Below are positions 1-10,472 of a stretch of DNA of 64,000 bases, in pieces. Every line of letters begins with the position of its first letter. Position 1 is the first letter of the stretch. Below the pieces are notes generated by a model, which had not been told where the DNA came from, ran no database searches, and worked only from the letters and a program-made list of their open reading frames with translations. This stretch comes from Desulfovibrio sp. GTDB taxonomy: Bacteria; Desulfobacterota; Desulfovibrionia; Desulfovibrionales; Desulfovibrionaceae. The position numbers and the translations under genes are program-made. The stretch covers positions 40,623-104,622 of the forward strand of contig JAISTW010000050.1 in NCBI GenBank assembly GCA_031272405.1, in the 5' to 3' direction.

Positions 1-822
1 CTCAAGGACACCGGCCTCACCCTGCATGAGCTGATTCTGGAAAACGAAACAGCCATTACCGGGATGGCCCGGCCGGCCATTTTCAACCGATTGGAAATCG
101 TGACGGAAACCATGTTCGACAGCGTCCGGCGAGGACTTCAGGGCGAAGGAACATTGCCCGGCAGCCTGGGTGTGGCCCGCAAGGCCAGGGGGCTTTTGGC
201 TTCTGCCGAACGTATCCCCTACACAGTGGATCGTTTTTTGGCCCGCGTCAACGCCTATGCCTTCGCCACGGCGGAAGAAAACGCCGGCGGCGGCGTCATC
301 GTCACAGCGCCCACCTGCGGCGCGGCCGGGGTTATGCCGGCCCTGCTCTACGCCATGCGCCACAATCTCAACATCGGAGACAGGGCGCTCAGAGAGGGGG
401 TGCTGGCCTCAGCGGCGGTGGGCTTCCTGGCTAAATACAATGCCGCCATCGCCGGCGCGGAAATGGGCTGCCAAGGAGAAGTGGGCGTGGCCTCAGCCAT
501 GGCCGCGGCCATGTTGGCCCACGCCAGGGGCAACGCTGTGGCTGTGGTGGAAAACGCGGCCGAGATAGCCCTGGAACACCACTTGGGGCTGACCTGCGAC
601 CCGGTAAAGGGTTATGTGCAGATTCCCTGCATTGAACGCAACGCCGTAGGCGCCGTCAAGGCGTACAACGCCTGCCTTTTGGCGACCTGCGAAAACCAGA
701 AACAACACATGGTCAGTCTGGATGCCGTCATTCAGGCTATGGCCGAAACAGGCCTGGAAATGAACTCCAAGTTCAAGGAAACCAGCAAAGGCGGACTGGC
801 TGTCAGTGTTGTGGAATGCTGA
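1..822 (+). CDS. sdaA: L-serine dehydratase (iron-sulfur type), C-terminal part, truncated by window start
   Basis: Frame open from base 1; motifs TAPTCGAAGVMPALLYAM and GCQGEVGVASAMAAAMLA typical of SdaA. Confidence 0.93.
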   Translation, partial: LKDTGLTLHELILENETAITGMARPAIFNRLEIVTETMFDSVRRGLQGEGTLPGSLGVARKARGLLASAERIPYTVDRFLARVNAYAFATAEENAGGGVIVTAPTCGAAGVMPALLYAMRHNLNIGDRALREGVLASAAVGFLAKYNAAIAGAEMGCQGEVGVASAMAAAMLAHARGNAVAVVENAAEIALEHHLGLTCDPVKGYVQIPCIERNAVGAVKAYNACLLATCENQKQHMVSLDAVIQAMAETGLEMNSKFKETSKGGLAVSVVEC

Positions 823-843
823 CAGCGCCGTCAGGAAAACGGC

Positions 844-1068
844 TCACCAGTATCCGTTTACAATGGAGCCCAAGCCGTGCATATTGTCGGCCACGGTCCG
901 CCACTGGTTCTGCATGAACGAGCGTGTGCTGGCGGAATCTGTCAGCTGGCCCACTGCGGCCAGGCCGTCCACAACCATGGAAGGCGGATAGGAAATAACC
1001 ACCACCTGATCCCGGCCGGAATGTTGGATGACGGCATTTCCCTGGGAAATGGGATCGTAGATTATCAT
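844..1068 (-). CDS. small hypothetical protein (74 aa)
   Basis: Intact ORF in the gap between sdaA and the M23 peptidase; plausible composition but no family recognised. Confidence 0.45.
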   Translation of the reverse strand: MIIYDPISQGNAVIQHSGRDQVVVISYPPSMVVDGLAAVGQLTDSASTRSFMQNQWRTVADNMHGLGSIVNGYW

Positions 1069-1098
1069 GCCATTTCTCCCCGTATTCGGCTTACGCGT

Positions 1099-2748
1099 CT
1101 AATTTGACCCTCCGCGCCGTTTCTTCGCGCCGGAGGCCTTCCGGCGCGGAGGTTTTTTCCCTTTCTCCACCCTGTCCGGAAGTAGCGGGGTCAATACTAT
1201 ATGTTCCGGCACCAGACTGTCAACCGTGTATCCGTCAAGCGTTTTTTCGCCATTGAGCAAGGCCGTCTCCGCAGCCGCCGTCCGCTCAAAGGCCTTCTTG
1301 TTCCTGGAAGAGATCGGCTCTCCGCGCGGATTGATGGCCTTGACGGGGTTGATGAAACGCCCGCCCTGACGCAGGCGAAAATCCAGATGCGGGCCGGTGG
1401 CAAGGCCGGTGCTGCCCACAAAGCCTATGACCTGCCCCTGGCGCACCCTGCTCCCCTTGCCGATGCCGCGCGCGTAGCCGGAAAGATGCGAATACAGCGA
1501 TTCCAGTCCGGCGCTGTGCCTGACCACAATCTGATTGCCGTATCCCCCTGCCCAGCCTCTGGTCGTGACGACGCCTTCGCCTACGGCCTTGACAGGCGTG
1601 CCGGTAGGGGCGGCGTAGTCCACGCCCGGATGGGGGCGGCCCACGCCCAGGATGGGATGCAGCCTGTTCAAGCTGAAACGCGAGGTGATGCGGGTAAAAG
1701 CGAGGGGGGACTGCAGAAGAGTTTTGCGCAGATTCTCTCCCTTGCGGTTGTAAAACTGCGCCCGCTCCCCGTCGCGGAACAAAAAGGCTTCGAAGGTTTT
1801 GCCCTTGTTGGTGAAACGCGCTGCCAAAATGCGCCCGTATCCGGAAGGCCTGTCTTCCCGCCAACGCTTTTCGACAAGGGCGGCAAAAGAATCGCCTTCT
1901 TGCAGGTCGCGGATAAAATTGATTTCCGCCCCGAAAATATCCGCCAGACGCAGGGCCAGTTGCGGACTTTCCCCTATGTCGGCCACGGCTTGAAACAAAT
2001 TGTCGCCGATCACCGCCTCCAACGCGGTCAGCGTGGTCATGTATTCGATGGCCTCCAGTCTGGCCACAGGGATCTCCGCCCCCTCAACCACCAGACGCCG
2101 GCGTGCGTCAATCTCGTATTCAAAACGTTTGACCTGACCGCTGGCGCTGTCCGTGACAATCACATAGGGCTGTCCGGCGCGGAAAGAGCGCAGGGAGAAT
2201 ATCCGCCGCGCCGCCTGCACGAAGGGTTGCGCGCCGCGCTCGGAATTTTCCTCCAGAAGCTTGCCGACCGTGTCTCCTTTTTCCATTGTGCCGCGCACCA
2301 CAATCTCAGCTGGCCGACCCTCGTCCTGTGCGGCAGGCTGCTCGGCGAATTGCGCGGTTGGCTGTTCCCCTGCCCCCTCAACGGCTTGGGTTTCTTTCTG
2401 TTCCGGCTCAGCTTGCGGTGGCGGTGATTGTCGCAGTTCTACTTCCTTGTCCAGGCCTTTGCCTTCTCCGCTTGCGTTCTGCGGCGCTCCGGGTTCTGGC
2501 TGTCGCGCTTCCTCTTTGAGCGGTTGTGGTTCACTTTTCGGAGCGACAGCGCCCCCATCCTGTTGCGGCGCCTCGTCCTGCGCGGAATCCGACCTTTGCG
2601 GATTGTCCCCGATTTGTTGCGGTTTGTTTTTCTGCTGTTGTGGTTCAACTTCCGGCGGCGCGGGGCTGTCCTGGCTGACGGACAGGCCGCGCGCAGCGGC
2701 AAGGCCCAATAGGGACAGCAGGCAAAAAACAAAGAAACGCTTTTTCAT
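1099..2748 (-). CDS. M23 family metallopeptidase with long low-complexity N-terminal region
   Basis: HPILGVGRPHPGVDYAAPTGTPVKAVGEGVV and SLYSHLSGYARGIGKGSRVRQGQVIGFVGSTGLATGPHLDFRL motifs. Confidence 0.93.
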   Translation of the reverse strand: MKKRFFVFCLLSLLGLAAARGLSVSQDSPAPPEVEPQQQKNKPQQIGDNPQRSDSAQDEAPQQDGGAVAPKSEPQPLKEEARQPEPGAPQNASGEGKGLDKEVELRQSPPPQAEPEQKETQAVEGAGEQPTAQFAEQPAAQDEGRPAEIVVRGTMEKGDTVGKLLEENSERGAQPFVQAARRIFSLRSFRAGQPYVIVTDSASGQVKRFEYEIDARRRLVVEGAEIPVARLEAIEYMTTLTALEAVIGDNLFQAVADIGESPQLALRLADIFGAEINFIRDLQEGDSFAALVEKRWREDRPSGYGRILAARFTNKGKTFEAFLFRDGERAQFYNRKGENLRKTLLQSPLAFTRITSRFSLNRLHPILGVGRPHPGVDYAAPTGTPVKAVGEGVVTTRGWAGGYGNQIVVRHSAGLESLYSHLSGYARGIGKGSRVRQGQVIGFVGSTGLATGPHLDFRLRQGGRFINPVKAINPRGEPISSRNKKAFERTAAAETALLNGEKTLDGYTVDSLVPEHIVLTPLLPDRVEKGKKPPRRKASGAKKRRGGSN

Positions 2749-2930
2749 GGCCGTTGATATTACACCAAAAAACGACGCAATTCAAGACGATGTCCAAAAG
2801 GCGACAACGCAGCGGCGTCCGAACGGGACTCGATTGACGGTCGGGCAAAGGTTGCCGAGCAAGACAAATCCGGGACAAGGGCTTGATGTTTGTTGCCGCT
2901 TTTGCCCGCTTGCGCGGGCTGCCGTAAAAG

Positions 2931-2963
2931 AAAAAGCCTCTCCGGCGAAGCCGGGAGGCTTTG
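2931..2963 (-). terminator. rho-independent terminator downstream of ompH
   Basis: GC-rich hairpin aaaagcctctccggcgaagccgggaggcttt; T tract on the minus strand. Confidence 0.7.
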
Positions 2964-2985
2964 GAACATCGGGGTCGTAAGACCA

Positions 2986-3591
2986 TCACTCGTCTTTGGA
3001 CTTTTTGTCTCCCTTGGTTTCCTTAGCTTCGTCTTTCTTGTTGCCCTTTGCCTTGTAAAGTTTGTTGACTTCCGTCAGAACCGCGTCGGTGAGATCCATG
3101 GATTGATCCGCATAGAGCACGCCGCCGGCTGTGATGTCGACCACAAAGTTGAAGCCCCTGGCGCGGGCGACTTCATAAGCGGCCTGGAAAACAAGAGTCA
3201 CCATATCCTGACGCAACTTTACTTCTTCTTGTTCAACCTTGCGGACAAAATTGCGCGTTTTTTGATCCAGGTCTTGCTTGGCGCGAATGAATTCCAGTTT
3301 CTTTTCTTCGCTGATTTTGGGATTTTTCAGAGTTTCGGCTTTTTTCTTCAAGGCCTCGCCCTGTTTTTCCAATGCAGTCCGCTCCTTGCCGAATTTGGAG
3401 TCCATCTGTTTTTTCGCGGCCTCGGCCGGGGCGGATTTTGTCGCGACAGCCTGCATATCCACAACGCCTATTTTGGCGATCTGAGCAACTTTTTCCTCAG
3501 CGCCCGTCTTGTCATCCGCAGCAAACGCCTTGACGACAGGGCCGACCGCAAACAAGCACACCGCTACAGCGGACAGCAAAATGGTGCGCAT
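2986..3591 (-). CDS. OmpH/Skp family periplasmic chaperone
   Basis: Signal peptide MRTILLSAVAVCLFAVGPVVKAFA followed by coiled-coil Skp-like sequence; start taken at the internal Met with signal peptide. Confidence 0.85.
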   Translation of the reverse strand: MRTILLSAVAVCLFAVGPVVKAFAADDKTGAEEKVAQIAKIGVVDMQAVATKSAPAEAAKKQMDSKFGKERTALEKQGEALKKKAETLKNPKISEEKKLEFIRAKQDLDQKTRNFVRKVEQEEVKLRQDMVTLVFQAAYEVARARGFNFVVDITAGGVLYADQSMDLTDAVLTEVNKLYKAKGNKKDEAKETKGDKKSKDE

Positions 3592-3732
3592 GAACTGTAA
3601 TCTCCTTGTTCTGAATTCAAGCCAAAATTTGAAATATGCTCCCCACGAACCGCATGTTCCATACGCGGCAGGGAGTGACATAACACCACAAACTGTTGGC
3701 GTCAAGAAATTCTGTGGAAAATCTATAGATTT

Positions 3733-5241
3733 TTAGCGCGTCAACTCAGCCTGCATTGCGCTGCCTTTGCTCAGGCTGTTTTTGTAATTCAATATGCCTA
3801 CCGCCAATCCTTCGGCCAAGGCCAGACGGTAGGCGGGGCTGGCGAGTCTGGCCGCTTCGGCGCTGTTGGTGCAATATCCCAACTCAACCAGCACGGCGGG
3901 CATATGCGCTCCGATGAGCACGTGGAAGGGGGCCGCTTTGACGCCGTTATTTTTTACCGTGAAATCGTAGCTGGCCAATCTGGAAACAGTGAGCTGCTGC
4001 AATGCGCGCGCCAGTCTGACAGATTCTTCCACGCGGGCGTTGACCATGACTTCCGCCATAAGGCGTTGCATGTCGCCCAGGCGTTGATCTCCAACCGCGT
4101 TTTCCAGGGCGGCCACCCGCGCCGCCTCAGCATTGGCGGCAAAATCCAGATAGTAGGTTTCAAAGCCGTGGACGGACGTATCAGCGTTGGCGTTGACATG
4201 CACAGAGACAAAAATGTCCGCTCGCGTCTCATTTGCCCTGCGTGTGCGCTCAGTCAGAGACAGCGTTTCGTCACGGGTGCGGCTGTATACGACGTCAAGC
4301 CCACAGGCCTGAAGCAATCGCCCCAGCGTGTAGGCGACATCCAGAGACACATCGCTTTCCTGCACGTTGTGGGAGCAAGCTCCAGGGTCGCGCCCGCCGT
4401 GTCCGGCGTCAATATAGATCCTGTTTACCGTCAGGCTCAATTGATCCGCGATGCTCACAAAGCGGCTGTCTTCCGCGTCGGCCACCACCGGTCTGGCCGT
4501 CCCGGCAAGGCCGGCCCCTGCGTCTTCAGCGCGACGCAACATTGTCGTCTTGGCGGCACGGGCGCGGACAACAATAAGGCCGGGGGCCTGGCTGGTGACA
4601 ATATCAGTTTTTTGCCCAAAATCCAGATCCAGCACGGTGGCGTTTTCCTGGCGGATGGCGTGAATATTTCGCAGAAGGCTGTCGCGTACTGAAACGCCGT
4701 CCCCCAATTCTTCCACAGCCGTCACTCTGTCCAGGGTCAGACGCAGGCGTGAGCCGTCCCGTGATTTGAGTATACGGCTGGTGCAGGATGCCGGACCACT
4801 CAGCGTCAAGGTGATCTCCACGCTCTCCTTGCCCTGAGAGTCCCAAGAGAGCATGGTCAGCAATACCGGAGCGTTTTGCGGAGCGCTGTTATTTTCTGCA
4901 GCAACGCTTGTCATCGCGGCGATATTGAGCGCGCTTCTGGCTAAAGCTTCAATGTCTGCCGTGACTGATGATAATCTGGCAAGCGTCGGGGGCGGATCAG
5001 GTGGACGATTTTCCACAGACCAGCGCTGCCAGGTTGACTCGGTGTGGGGCGCAGCCATTGCGTCGCCGGAATGGCTGTTCCCGTATTCCTGACCGTCTGC
5101 GCTCTGGAAAAAGGTTGGCTGGGTGTAAAAAACCGTGGCGCACAGGGCCAGGACAAGGCCGCCGACAAAAGATGGGATACGCCGCCGTAGGCGGCTGGCA
5201 ACACTATTTTGTCCGGAATTTTTACGCTTCTTGCATGACAC
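3733..5241 (-). CDS. N-acetylmuramoyl-L-alanine amidase (AmiC type, AMIN plus Amidase_3)
   Basis: IYIDAGHGGRDPGACS, VHVNANAD, FHVLIGAHMPAVLVELGYCTN motifs. Confidence 0.93.
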   Translation of the reverse strand: MSCKKRKNSGQNSVASRLRRRIPSFVGGLVLALCATVFYTQPTFFQSADGQEYGNSHSGDAMAAPHTESTWQRWSVENRPPDPPPTLARLSSVTADIEALARSALNIAAMTSVAAENNSAPQNAPVLLTMLSWDSQGKESVEITLTLSGPASCTSRILKSRDGSRLRLTLDRVTAVEELGDGVSVRDSLLRNIHAIRQENATVLDLDFGQKTDIVTSQAPGLIVVRARAAKTTMLRRAEDAGAGLAGTARPVVADAEDSRFVSIADQLSLTVNRIYIDAGHGGRDPGACSHNVQESDVSLDVAYTLGRLLQACGLDVVYSRTRDETLSLTERTRRANETRADIFVSVHVNANADTSVHGFETYYLDFAANAEAARVAALENAVGDQRLGDMQRLMAEVMVNARVEESVRLARALQQLTVSRLASYDFTVKNNGVKAAPFHVLIGAHMPAVLVELGYCTNSAEAARLASPAYRLALAEGLAVGILNYKNSLSKGSAMQAELTR

Positions 5242-5338
5242 GAAATTTTCTCCGCGCCGAAATTACGACACTCAGGCGCTGTAAACGTGTTTTGCCGAGG
5301 TTTAAAGCATATTTCGTGCCAAAAACAGCAGGACAGAG

Positions 5339-7141
5339 TCAGTCTTCCACCTTCAAGGCGGCTAAAAAAGCCTCCTGCGGCAGCTCCACGTTGCCCATAC
5401 GCTTCATGCGTTTTTTCCCTTCTTTCTGTTTTTCCAAAAGCTTGCGTTTGCGGGTAATGTCCCCACCGTAGCATTTTGCCGTGACATTTTTGCGGAAGGC
5501 GGAAACCGTTTCCCGTGCGATGACTTTTTGCCCAACGGCCGCCTGAATGGCCACTTCAAAGAGTTGACGTGGAATGGTGCGCTTGAGTTTGAGGGCCAGG
5601 GCGCGGCCGTAGGAATATGCTTTGGCCCTGTGCACGATGACGGCCAGCGCGTCCACCGGATCGCCGTTGAGCAGAATATCCAGACGCACGAGGTTGGAAA
5701 CGCGGTAGTCAACAGGCTCGTAATCCATGGAGGCATAGCCGCGGGTGAGGGATTTGAGTCTGTCAAAAAAATCATAAACGATTTCGGCGAAGGGCAGCTC
5801 ATAGGTGGCGACGGCCCTGTTTGCGGCGAGGTAACGCAGGTTTTTCCGCAGCCCGCGTTTTTCCTCGCACAGCTTCATCACGCTGCCTACGTATTCGCTG
5901 GGGACGTGTATGTCCAGGCGCACAAACGGTTCGTACAGAGCTTTGATTTTCGCGGCATCAGGCAGGCGGGAGGGATTGTCAATATCCAGGCTTTTGCCGT
6001 CTGTCGTTTCCACCCGATAGACAACGGATGGCGCCGTGGCGATGAGGGCCATCTCAAATTCGCGCTCCAGTCGTTCCTGGATGATTTCCATGTGCAAAAG
6101 TCCAAGAAAGCCGCAGCGGAAGCCGAATCCCAGAGCCTGAGATGTCTCGGGATCAAAGGTGAAGGCCGCGTCGTTGAGTTGCAGTTTTTCAAGGGCAGCC
6201 TTGAGATTTTCATAATCTTCCGAATCCGAAGGATACAACCCGCAAAAGACCACGGGTTTGACTTCCTTGAAACCGGCCACGGGTTCGGCGGCAGGTCTGT
6301 CTGCCAGAGTAAGTGTGTCACCCACGCGCGCATCGTTCAGGGCCTTGATGGAGCCGCACAAAAAGCCGACCTCGCCTGCGGCGAGGCGAGGCACATCAAC
6401 AGCCTCCGGCGCGAAGACGCCCAGACGCAGCACATCGTATTCCTTGCCCGTACTCATCAGACGTGCGCGGTCGCCCAAATGCAAAGCGCCGTCCATCACC
6501 CGGAACAGGATGACCACGCCCTGATAGCTGTCATACCAGGAATCAAAGACAAGCGCTTTTAGAGGCGCTTTGGGATCGCCGTCCGGAGCCGGAAGACGGG
6601 AGACAATGGCCTCCAGCACATCACTGACCCCGAAGCCTGTTTTGGCGGAAACGGGCAGGGCATCAGAGCAATCCAGACCGATGGTTTCCTCAATTTCCAT
6701 CCTTGTGCGCTCCACGTCGGCGCTCGGTAAATCTATCTTGTTCAAGACAGGAATAATCTCGTGATTGTGCTCCAAGGCCAGATAAACATTGGCCAGCGTT
6801 TGCGCCTCCACGCCCTGTGTGGCGTCCACGACAAGCAGAGCGCCCTCGCAGGCCGCGAGGGAGCGGGAAACCTCGTAGTTGAAGTCCACATGGCCGGGCG
6901 TGTCTATGAGATTGAGCTGGTAGTCCTTTCCGTTCTTCGCCTTGTATACGATGCGCACCGTTTGCGCCTTGATGGTGATGCCGCGCTCACGCTCCAGATC
7001 CATTTTGTCCAGATACTGTTCGCGCGCATCCCGCGCGCCGACAAGACCGGTCTGTTCAAGAATGCGGTCGGCCAGGGTGGATTTGCCGTGATCAATGTGG
7101 GCTATGATGCAGAAGTTGCGTATGTGTTCCTGTTTGCTCAT
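5339..7141 (-). CDS. lepA: elongation factor 4 (LepA)
   Basis: [21 protein letters not shown], GTPase motifs, LepA C-terminal domain. Confidence 0.98.
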   Translation of the reverse strand: MSKQEHIRNFCIIAHIDHGKSTLADRILEQTGLVGARDAREQYLDKMDLERERGITIKAQTVRIVYKAKNGKDYQLNLIDTPGHVDFNYEVSRSLAACEGALLVVDATQGVEAQTLANVYLALEHNHEIIPVLNKIDLPSADVERTRMEIEETIGLDCSDALPVSAKTGFGVSDVLEAIVSRLPAPDGDPKAPLKALVFDSWYDSYQGVVILFRVMDGALHLGDRARLMSTGKEYDVLRLGVFAPEAVDVPRLAAGEVGFLCGSIKALNDARVGDTLTLADRPAAEPVAGFKEVKPVVFCGLYPSDSEDYENLKAALEKLQLNDAAFTFDPETSQALGFGFRCGFLGLLHMEIIQERLEREFEMALIATAPSVVYRVETTDGKSLDIDNPSRLPDAAKIKALYEPFVRLDIHVPSEYVGSVMKLCEEKRGLRKNLRYLAANRAVATYELPFAEIVYDFFDRLKSLTRGYASMDYEPVDYRVSNLVRLDILLNGDPVDALAVIVHRAKAYSYGRALALKLKRTIPRQLFEVAIQAAVGQKVIARETVSAFRKNVTAKCYGGDITRKRKLLEKQKEGKKRMKRMGNVELPQEAFLAALKVED

Positions 7142-7214
7142 GACATCGGTGGTTCTATTTGTATTCGATGCAACTCGTTATGAGCGCATGGAAATTTTTC
7201 GGCGCGTACTTTTC

Positions 7215-7243
7215 AAAAAAGCCCGGCGCTGGGCCGGGCTTTT
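7215..7243 (-). terminator. rho-independent terminator downstream of gap
   Basis: aaaaaagcccggcgctgggccgggcttttt perfect GC hairpin with flanking A/T tracts. Confidence 0.8.
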
Positions 7244-7265
7244 TGACGGTTTTCGAAAATGGAAC

Positions 7266-8282
7266 TCACAGCCCCTTGTCCTGCATCAGGCGGATGAGGT
7301 CGCAGACGCGGTTGGAGTAGCCCCATTCATTGTCGTACCAGGAAACGACCTTGACCATGTGGCCTTCTTGCACAGTGGTGTATGGAGCTTCCAGAATGGA
7401 AGAAGCGGAGTTGCCCTTGAAGTCCATGGAAACCAGCGGTTTGTCGTTGTACTCCAGGATGCCTTTGAGATAGCTTTCGGATGCCTCTTTGAGTTTGCCC
7501 AACAGGCCTTCAGTGTCGGTCTGCTTTTCCAGAATGCCGGAGAAGTCCACCACCGAAACCGTGGGAGTGGGCACACGCAGGGAATAACCGCTGAACTTGC
7601 CCTTGAGTTCGGGAATGACCTTGGCTACGGCCTGAGCCGCGCCCGTGGATGTGGGAATGATGTTGCAGGCGGCGGCGCGCGCGCGGCGCGGGTCTTTGTG
7701 AGCCATGTCCAGGATGCGTTGATCGTTGGTGTAGGAATGGATGGTGACCATATTGCCAATCTGGATACCGAATTCCTTCTGCAGCACCAGTGCCACAGGG
7801 GCCAGGCAATTGGTGGTGCAGGACGCGTTGGAAACAATGTGGTGTTGGGCCGGGTCGTACTTTGCGTGGTTGACGCCCATAACGATGGTGATGTCTTCTT
7901 CCTTGGCCGGGGCCGTGATGATGACTTTTTTGGCCCCGTTTTCCAGATGCACGGCAGCCTGTTTGGCGCTGCGGAAAATGCCCGTGCTCTCCACGACGAT
8001 ATCCACGCCGTGGTCGCGCCAGGCAAGCTTGGCCGGGTCACGTTCAGCGAAGCAATGGATGTTCCAATCGCCCACGCTCACTTCTGTTCCGTTGACCTTG
8101 GCGTCCAGATAGCCTCGTCCGTATACGGAGTCGTATTCCGCCAAGTGAAAATTGGTTTCGGCGTCAAAGAGGTCGTTGATGGCCGTTACCTGCACATGGT
8201 CGCCGTAGCCCTTGCGCAGAGCGCGGAAAACCTGACGGCCGATGCGGCCGAAGCCGTTGATGCCAACATTGATTTTTTTCAT
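7266..8282 (-). CDS. gap: type I glyceraldehyde-3-phosphate dehydrogenase
   Basis: [32 protein letters not shown] motifs. Confidence 0.98.
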   Translation of the reverse strand: MKKINVGINGFGRIGRQVFRALRKGYGDHVQVTAINDLFDAETNFHLAEYDSVYGRGYLDAKVNGTEVSVGDWNIHCFAERDPAKLAWRDHGVDIVVESTGIFRSAKQAAVHLENGAKKVIITAPAKEEDITIVMGVNHAKYDPAQHHIVSNASCTTNCLAPVALVLQKEFGIQIGNMVTIHSYTNDQRILDMAHKDPRRARAAACNIIPTSTGAAQAVAKVIPELKGKFSGYSLRVPTPTVSVVDFSGILEKQTDTEGLLGKLKEASESYLKGILEYNDKPLVSMDFKGNSASSILEAPYTTVQEGHMVKVVSWYDNEWGYSNRVCDLIRLMQDKGL

Positions 8283-8295
8283 ATCAAACTCCTTA

Positions 8296-8850
8296 CTAGT
8301 CCTCGTATACGGAATAGGCGTGCTTTGCCATCAGATCATAGTTGTTGCGCAACGCTTCGTGCAGGCGCGCGTTCTCAATGGCCACAGCTGAGATGGCGGC
8401 CACCGCTTCCATGAAAGTCTGCTCGTCGGCGGAAAACTCCCGCTCCACGTTCGAGTACACGCGGATCAAACCTATTGCTTTCCCGTCAGCCATGAGCGGT
8501 GCGGAAAGAACGGAGACCAGGCCCTCGCTTTTGGCAGATTCCGGGTACTGGAAGCGCCCGTCAGCTGCGGCGTCCTTGAGATGGATGATTTTGCCGGCCA
8601 AAACTTCGCCGTCCATGCCGCTGCGTTTGATTTCCACGGGGCCCTTGCGCATATACTTTTCGGAAAGGCCATATGCTGCGCTCGGCAACAGGAAACGGCC
8701 CGTGCTGTCGAGCAGGCGTATGGTGCTGGCTTTGCAGCCCATAGTTGTGGCGGTCTGCTCCGTTATTTTGTGCAGAACATGCCCGGGTTCAAGGCTGGAG
8801 TTGATGACCAGCGCGACATCTCTGAGAGCGCGAAAAAAATCTTGTGCCAT
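8296..8850 (-). CDS. GAF domain protein
   Basis: GAF-like fold sequence ([38 protein letters not shown]). Confidence 0.85.
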   Translation of the reverse strand: MAQDFFRALRDVALVINSSLEPGHVLHKITEQTATTMGCKASTIRLLDSTGRFLLPSAAYGLSEKYMRKGPVEIKRSGMDGEVLAGKIIHLKDAAADGRFQYPESAKSEGLVSVLSAPLMADGKAIGLIRVYSNVEREFSADEQTFMEAVAAISAVAIENARLHEALRNNYDLMAKHAYSVYED

Positions 8851-8946
8851 AGTCGTCTCCTTTGGTTAGGCCAATGATCCGTTTGATTTCAATAAAAATC
8901 AAAAACGGTGTCGGCAGTGTGCCTCATTTCACTGCGGAATGCAATG

Positions 8947-9312
8947 TCAAGCCTTTCCTTCACGTTGTATTTTGGCGGCATTCTTGTCGGAATTTTTCAT
9001 ACGCACCTGCCCTTCTATGATCCCGCCTTCCTCGGTGAGCAGGGAAGGGGTTTGCACGACGCCTTCCAGAATACCCGAGGAATACACCACAACCCTGCGT
9101 TTGGCCGCGACTTCGCCGTTGAAGCGGCCGGACAAAAGCAGTTCCCCCACGTTCAGCGTGCCGTCAACCGCGGCATCCTTGCCCACGTTCAGTGTGCCGT
9201 CGCTGGTGATTTCTCCGGTATACTTGCCTTCAATACGCACTGTGCCTTTGAAGGAGAGCTTGCCTTCATAGATGGTGTCGGAACCGAGGAAAGCGATTTC
9301 TTCTTTGCCCAT
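8947..9312 (-). CDS. bactofilin / polymer-forming cytoskeletal protein
   Basis: Repeating beta-helix pattern GKLSFKGTVRIEGKYTGEITSDGTLNVGKDAAVDGTLNVGELLLSGRFNG. Confidence 0.88.
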   Translation of the reverse strand: MGKEEIAFLGSDTIYEGKLSFKGTVRIEGKYTGEITSDGTLNVGKDAAVDGTLNVGELLLSGRFNGEVAAKRRVVVYSSGILEGVVQTPSLLTEEGGIIEGQVRMKNSDKNAAKIQREGKA

Positions 9313-9358
9313 AATAACCCCCAGTAAAATGAAAACCGGACTTCTGTCCTGTCCGTTT

Positions 9359-10465
9359 TCAGCCTTTGAACATGAAACGCCGCATGGAAACATTGAGCAC
9401 AATGCCGATCAGTGTAAAATTAACTATGGTGGCGCTGCCGCCGTAACTGATAAACGGCAGGGGAATTCCGACCACCGGCATCAGCCCGATAACCATGGAG
9501 ATATTGATGAATATCTGCCAGAAAAAGTAAAAGAACACACCCACGACAAGCAGGCTGCCAAAGCGGTCCTTGGCCAGAGAGGCGGTGGAAAAAATAGCCA
9601 GCAAAAAAAGACAAAACAGCGATATGAGGACGAGGCAGCCCACAAAGCCCCACTCTTCGCCAAAGACGGCCACAGCGAAATCCGAATGTCGTTCGGGCAG
9701 AAAACGGAGCTGGCTTTGGGAACCTTCCATAAAACCCTTGCCCCAGAGCTGTCCGGAACCGACGGCAATGTGTGATTGTATGATGTGGTAGCCGGCCCCG
9801 CGCCGGTCATTGACGGGATTTAAAAAGGTAAGTATGCGCTGACGCTGGTAATCATGCATGCCTACAAACCACATGAAGGCCGCTGCGCAGGGTGCGAGCA
9901 ACAGGCAGGTTTTAAACACATAGCCGCGCAGACCGTGAAAAAGTATCATTCCCGCCAGAATCAACAGTATCATTAAAGTTGTGCCCAGATCAGGCTGCAG
10001 GATGATGAGGGAGCACGGCAGTATGGCTACGACGATCACGTTGAAAAAGTCTTTCCAGCCCAAAGGGTTCTTTCCACGCGCCAGAATGCGGGCCGTAATC
10101 AGCACCACCGCCAGTTTGGCCACTTCCGAAGGCTGTATGTTCATAAAACCCAAGGAGAGCCAGCGTTTTGCGCCGTATACTGTTTTTCCGGTCATTGGCA
10201 CCAGAGCGAGCAGAACAATGGCTACGATGAAAAGCGGCCAGGCCAGATTGCGCAATCTACGGTAATCAAAACTCATGGCCGCGGCCATGCCGCAAAGACC
10301 GAATATCCCCCAGACCAGTTGGCGCTGGTAGAAACCGGAAAAAGTCATGCCGCTGTCAAGGCGTGTGCTGCTCGCCGAATAGAGGTTGACGACTCCCATC
10401 AGGTAGAGCAGGATCATGAGGGCCAGCAGGCTCCAGTTGATATATCCGAAAAGTCGTGTGTCCAT
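9359..10465 (-). CDS. rodA: rod shape-determining SEDS glycosyltransferase RodA
   Basis: SEDS family sequence; YHIIQSHIAVGSGQLWGKGF; adjacent to mrdA and mre genes. Confidence 0.95.
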   Translation of the reverse strand: MDTRLFGYINWSLLALMILLYLMGVVNLYSASSTRLDSGMTFSGFYQRQLVWGIFGLCGMAAAMSFDYRRLRNLAWPLFIVAIVLLALVPMTGKTVYGAKRWLSLGFMNIQPSEVAKLAVVLITARILARGKNPLGWKDFFNVIVVAILPCSLIILQPDLGTTLMILLILAGMILFHGLRGYVFKTCLLLAPCAAAFMWFVGMHDYQRQRILTFLNPVNDRRGAGYHIIQSHIAVGSGQLWGKGFMEGSQSQLRFLPERHSDFAVAVFGEEWGFVGCLVLISLFCLFLLAIFSTASLAKDRFGSLLVVGVFFYFFWQIFINISMVIGLMPVVGIPLPFISYGGSATIVNFTLIGIVLNVSMRRFMFKG

Positions 10466-10472
10466 GCATGCC

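Noticed and set aside
1106-1160. GC-rich hairpin near the M23 gene end
   Set aside because: Inside the coding sequence (basic C-terminal tail), so not called as a terminator.
1201-2427. 408-aa plus-strand ORF
   Set aside because: Antisense to the M23 peptidase gene; no family features.
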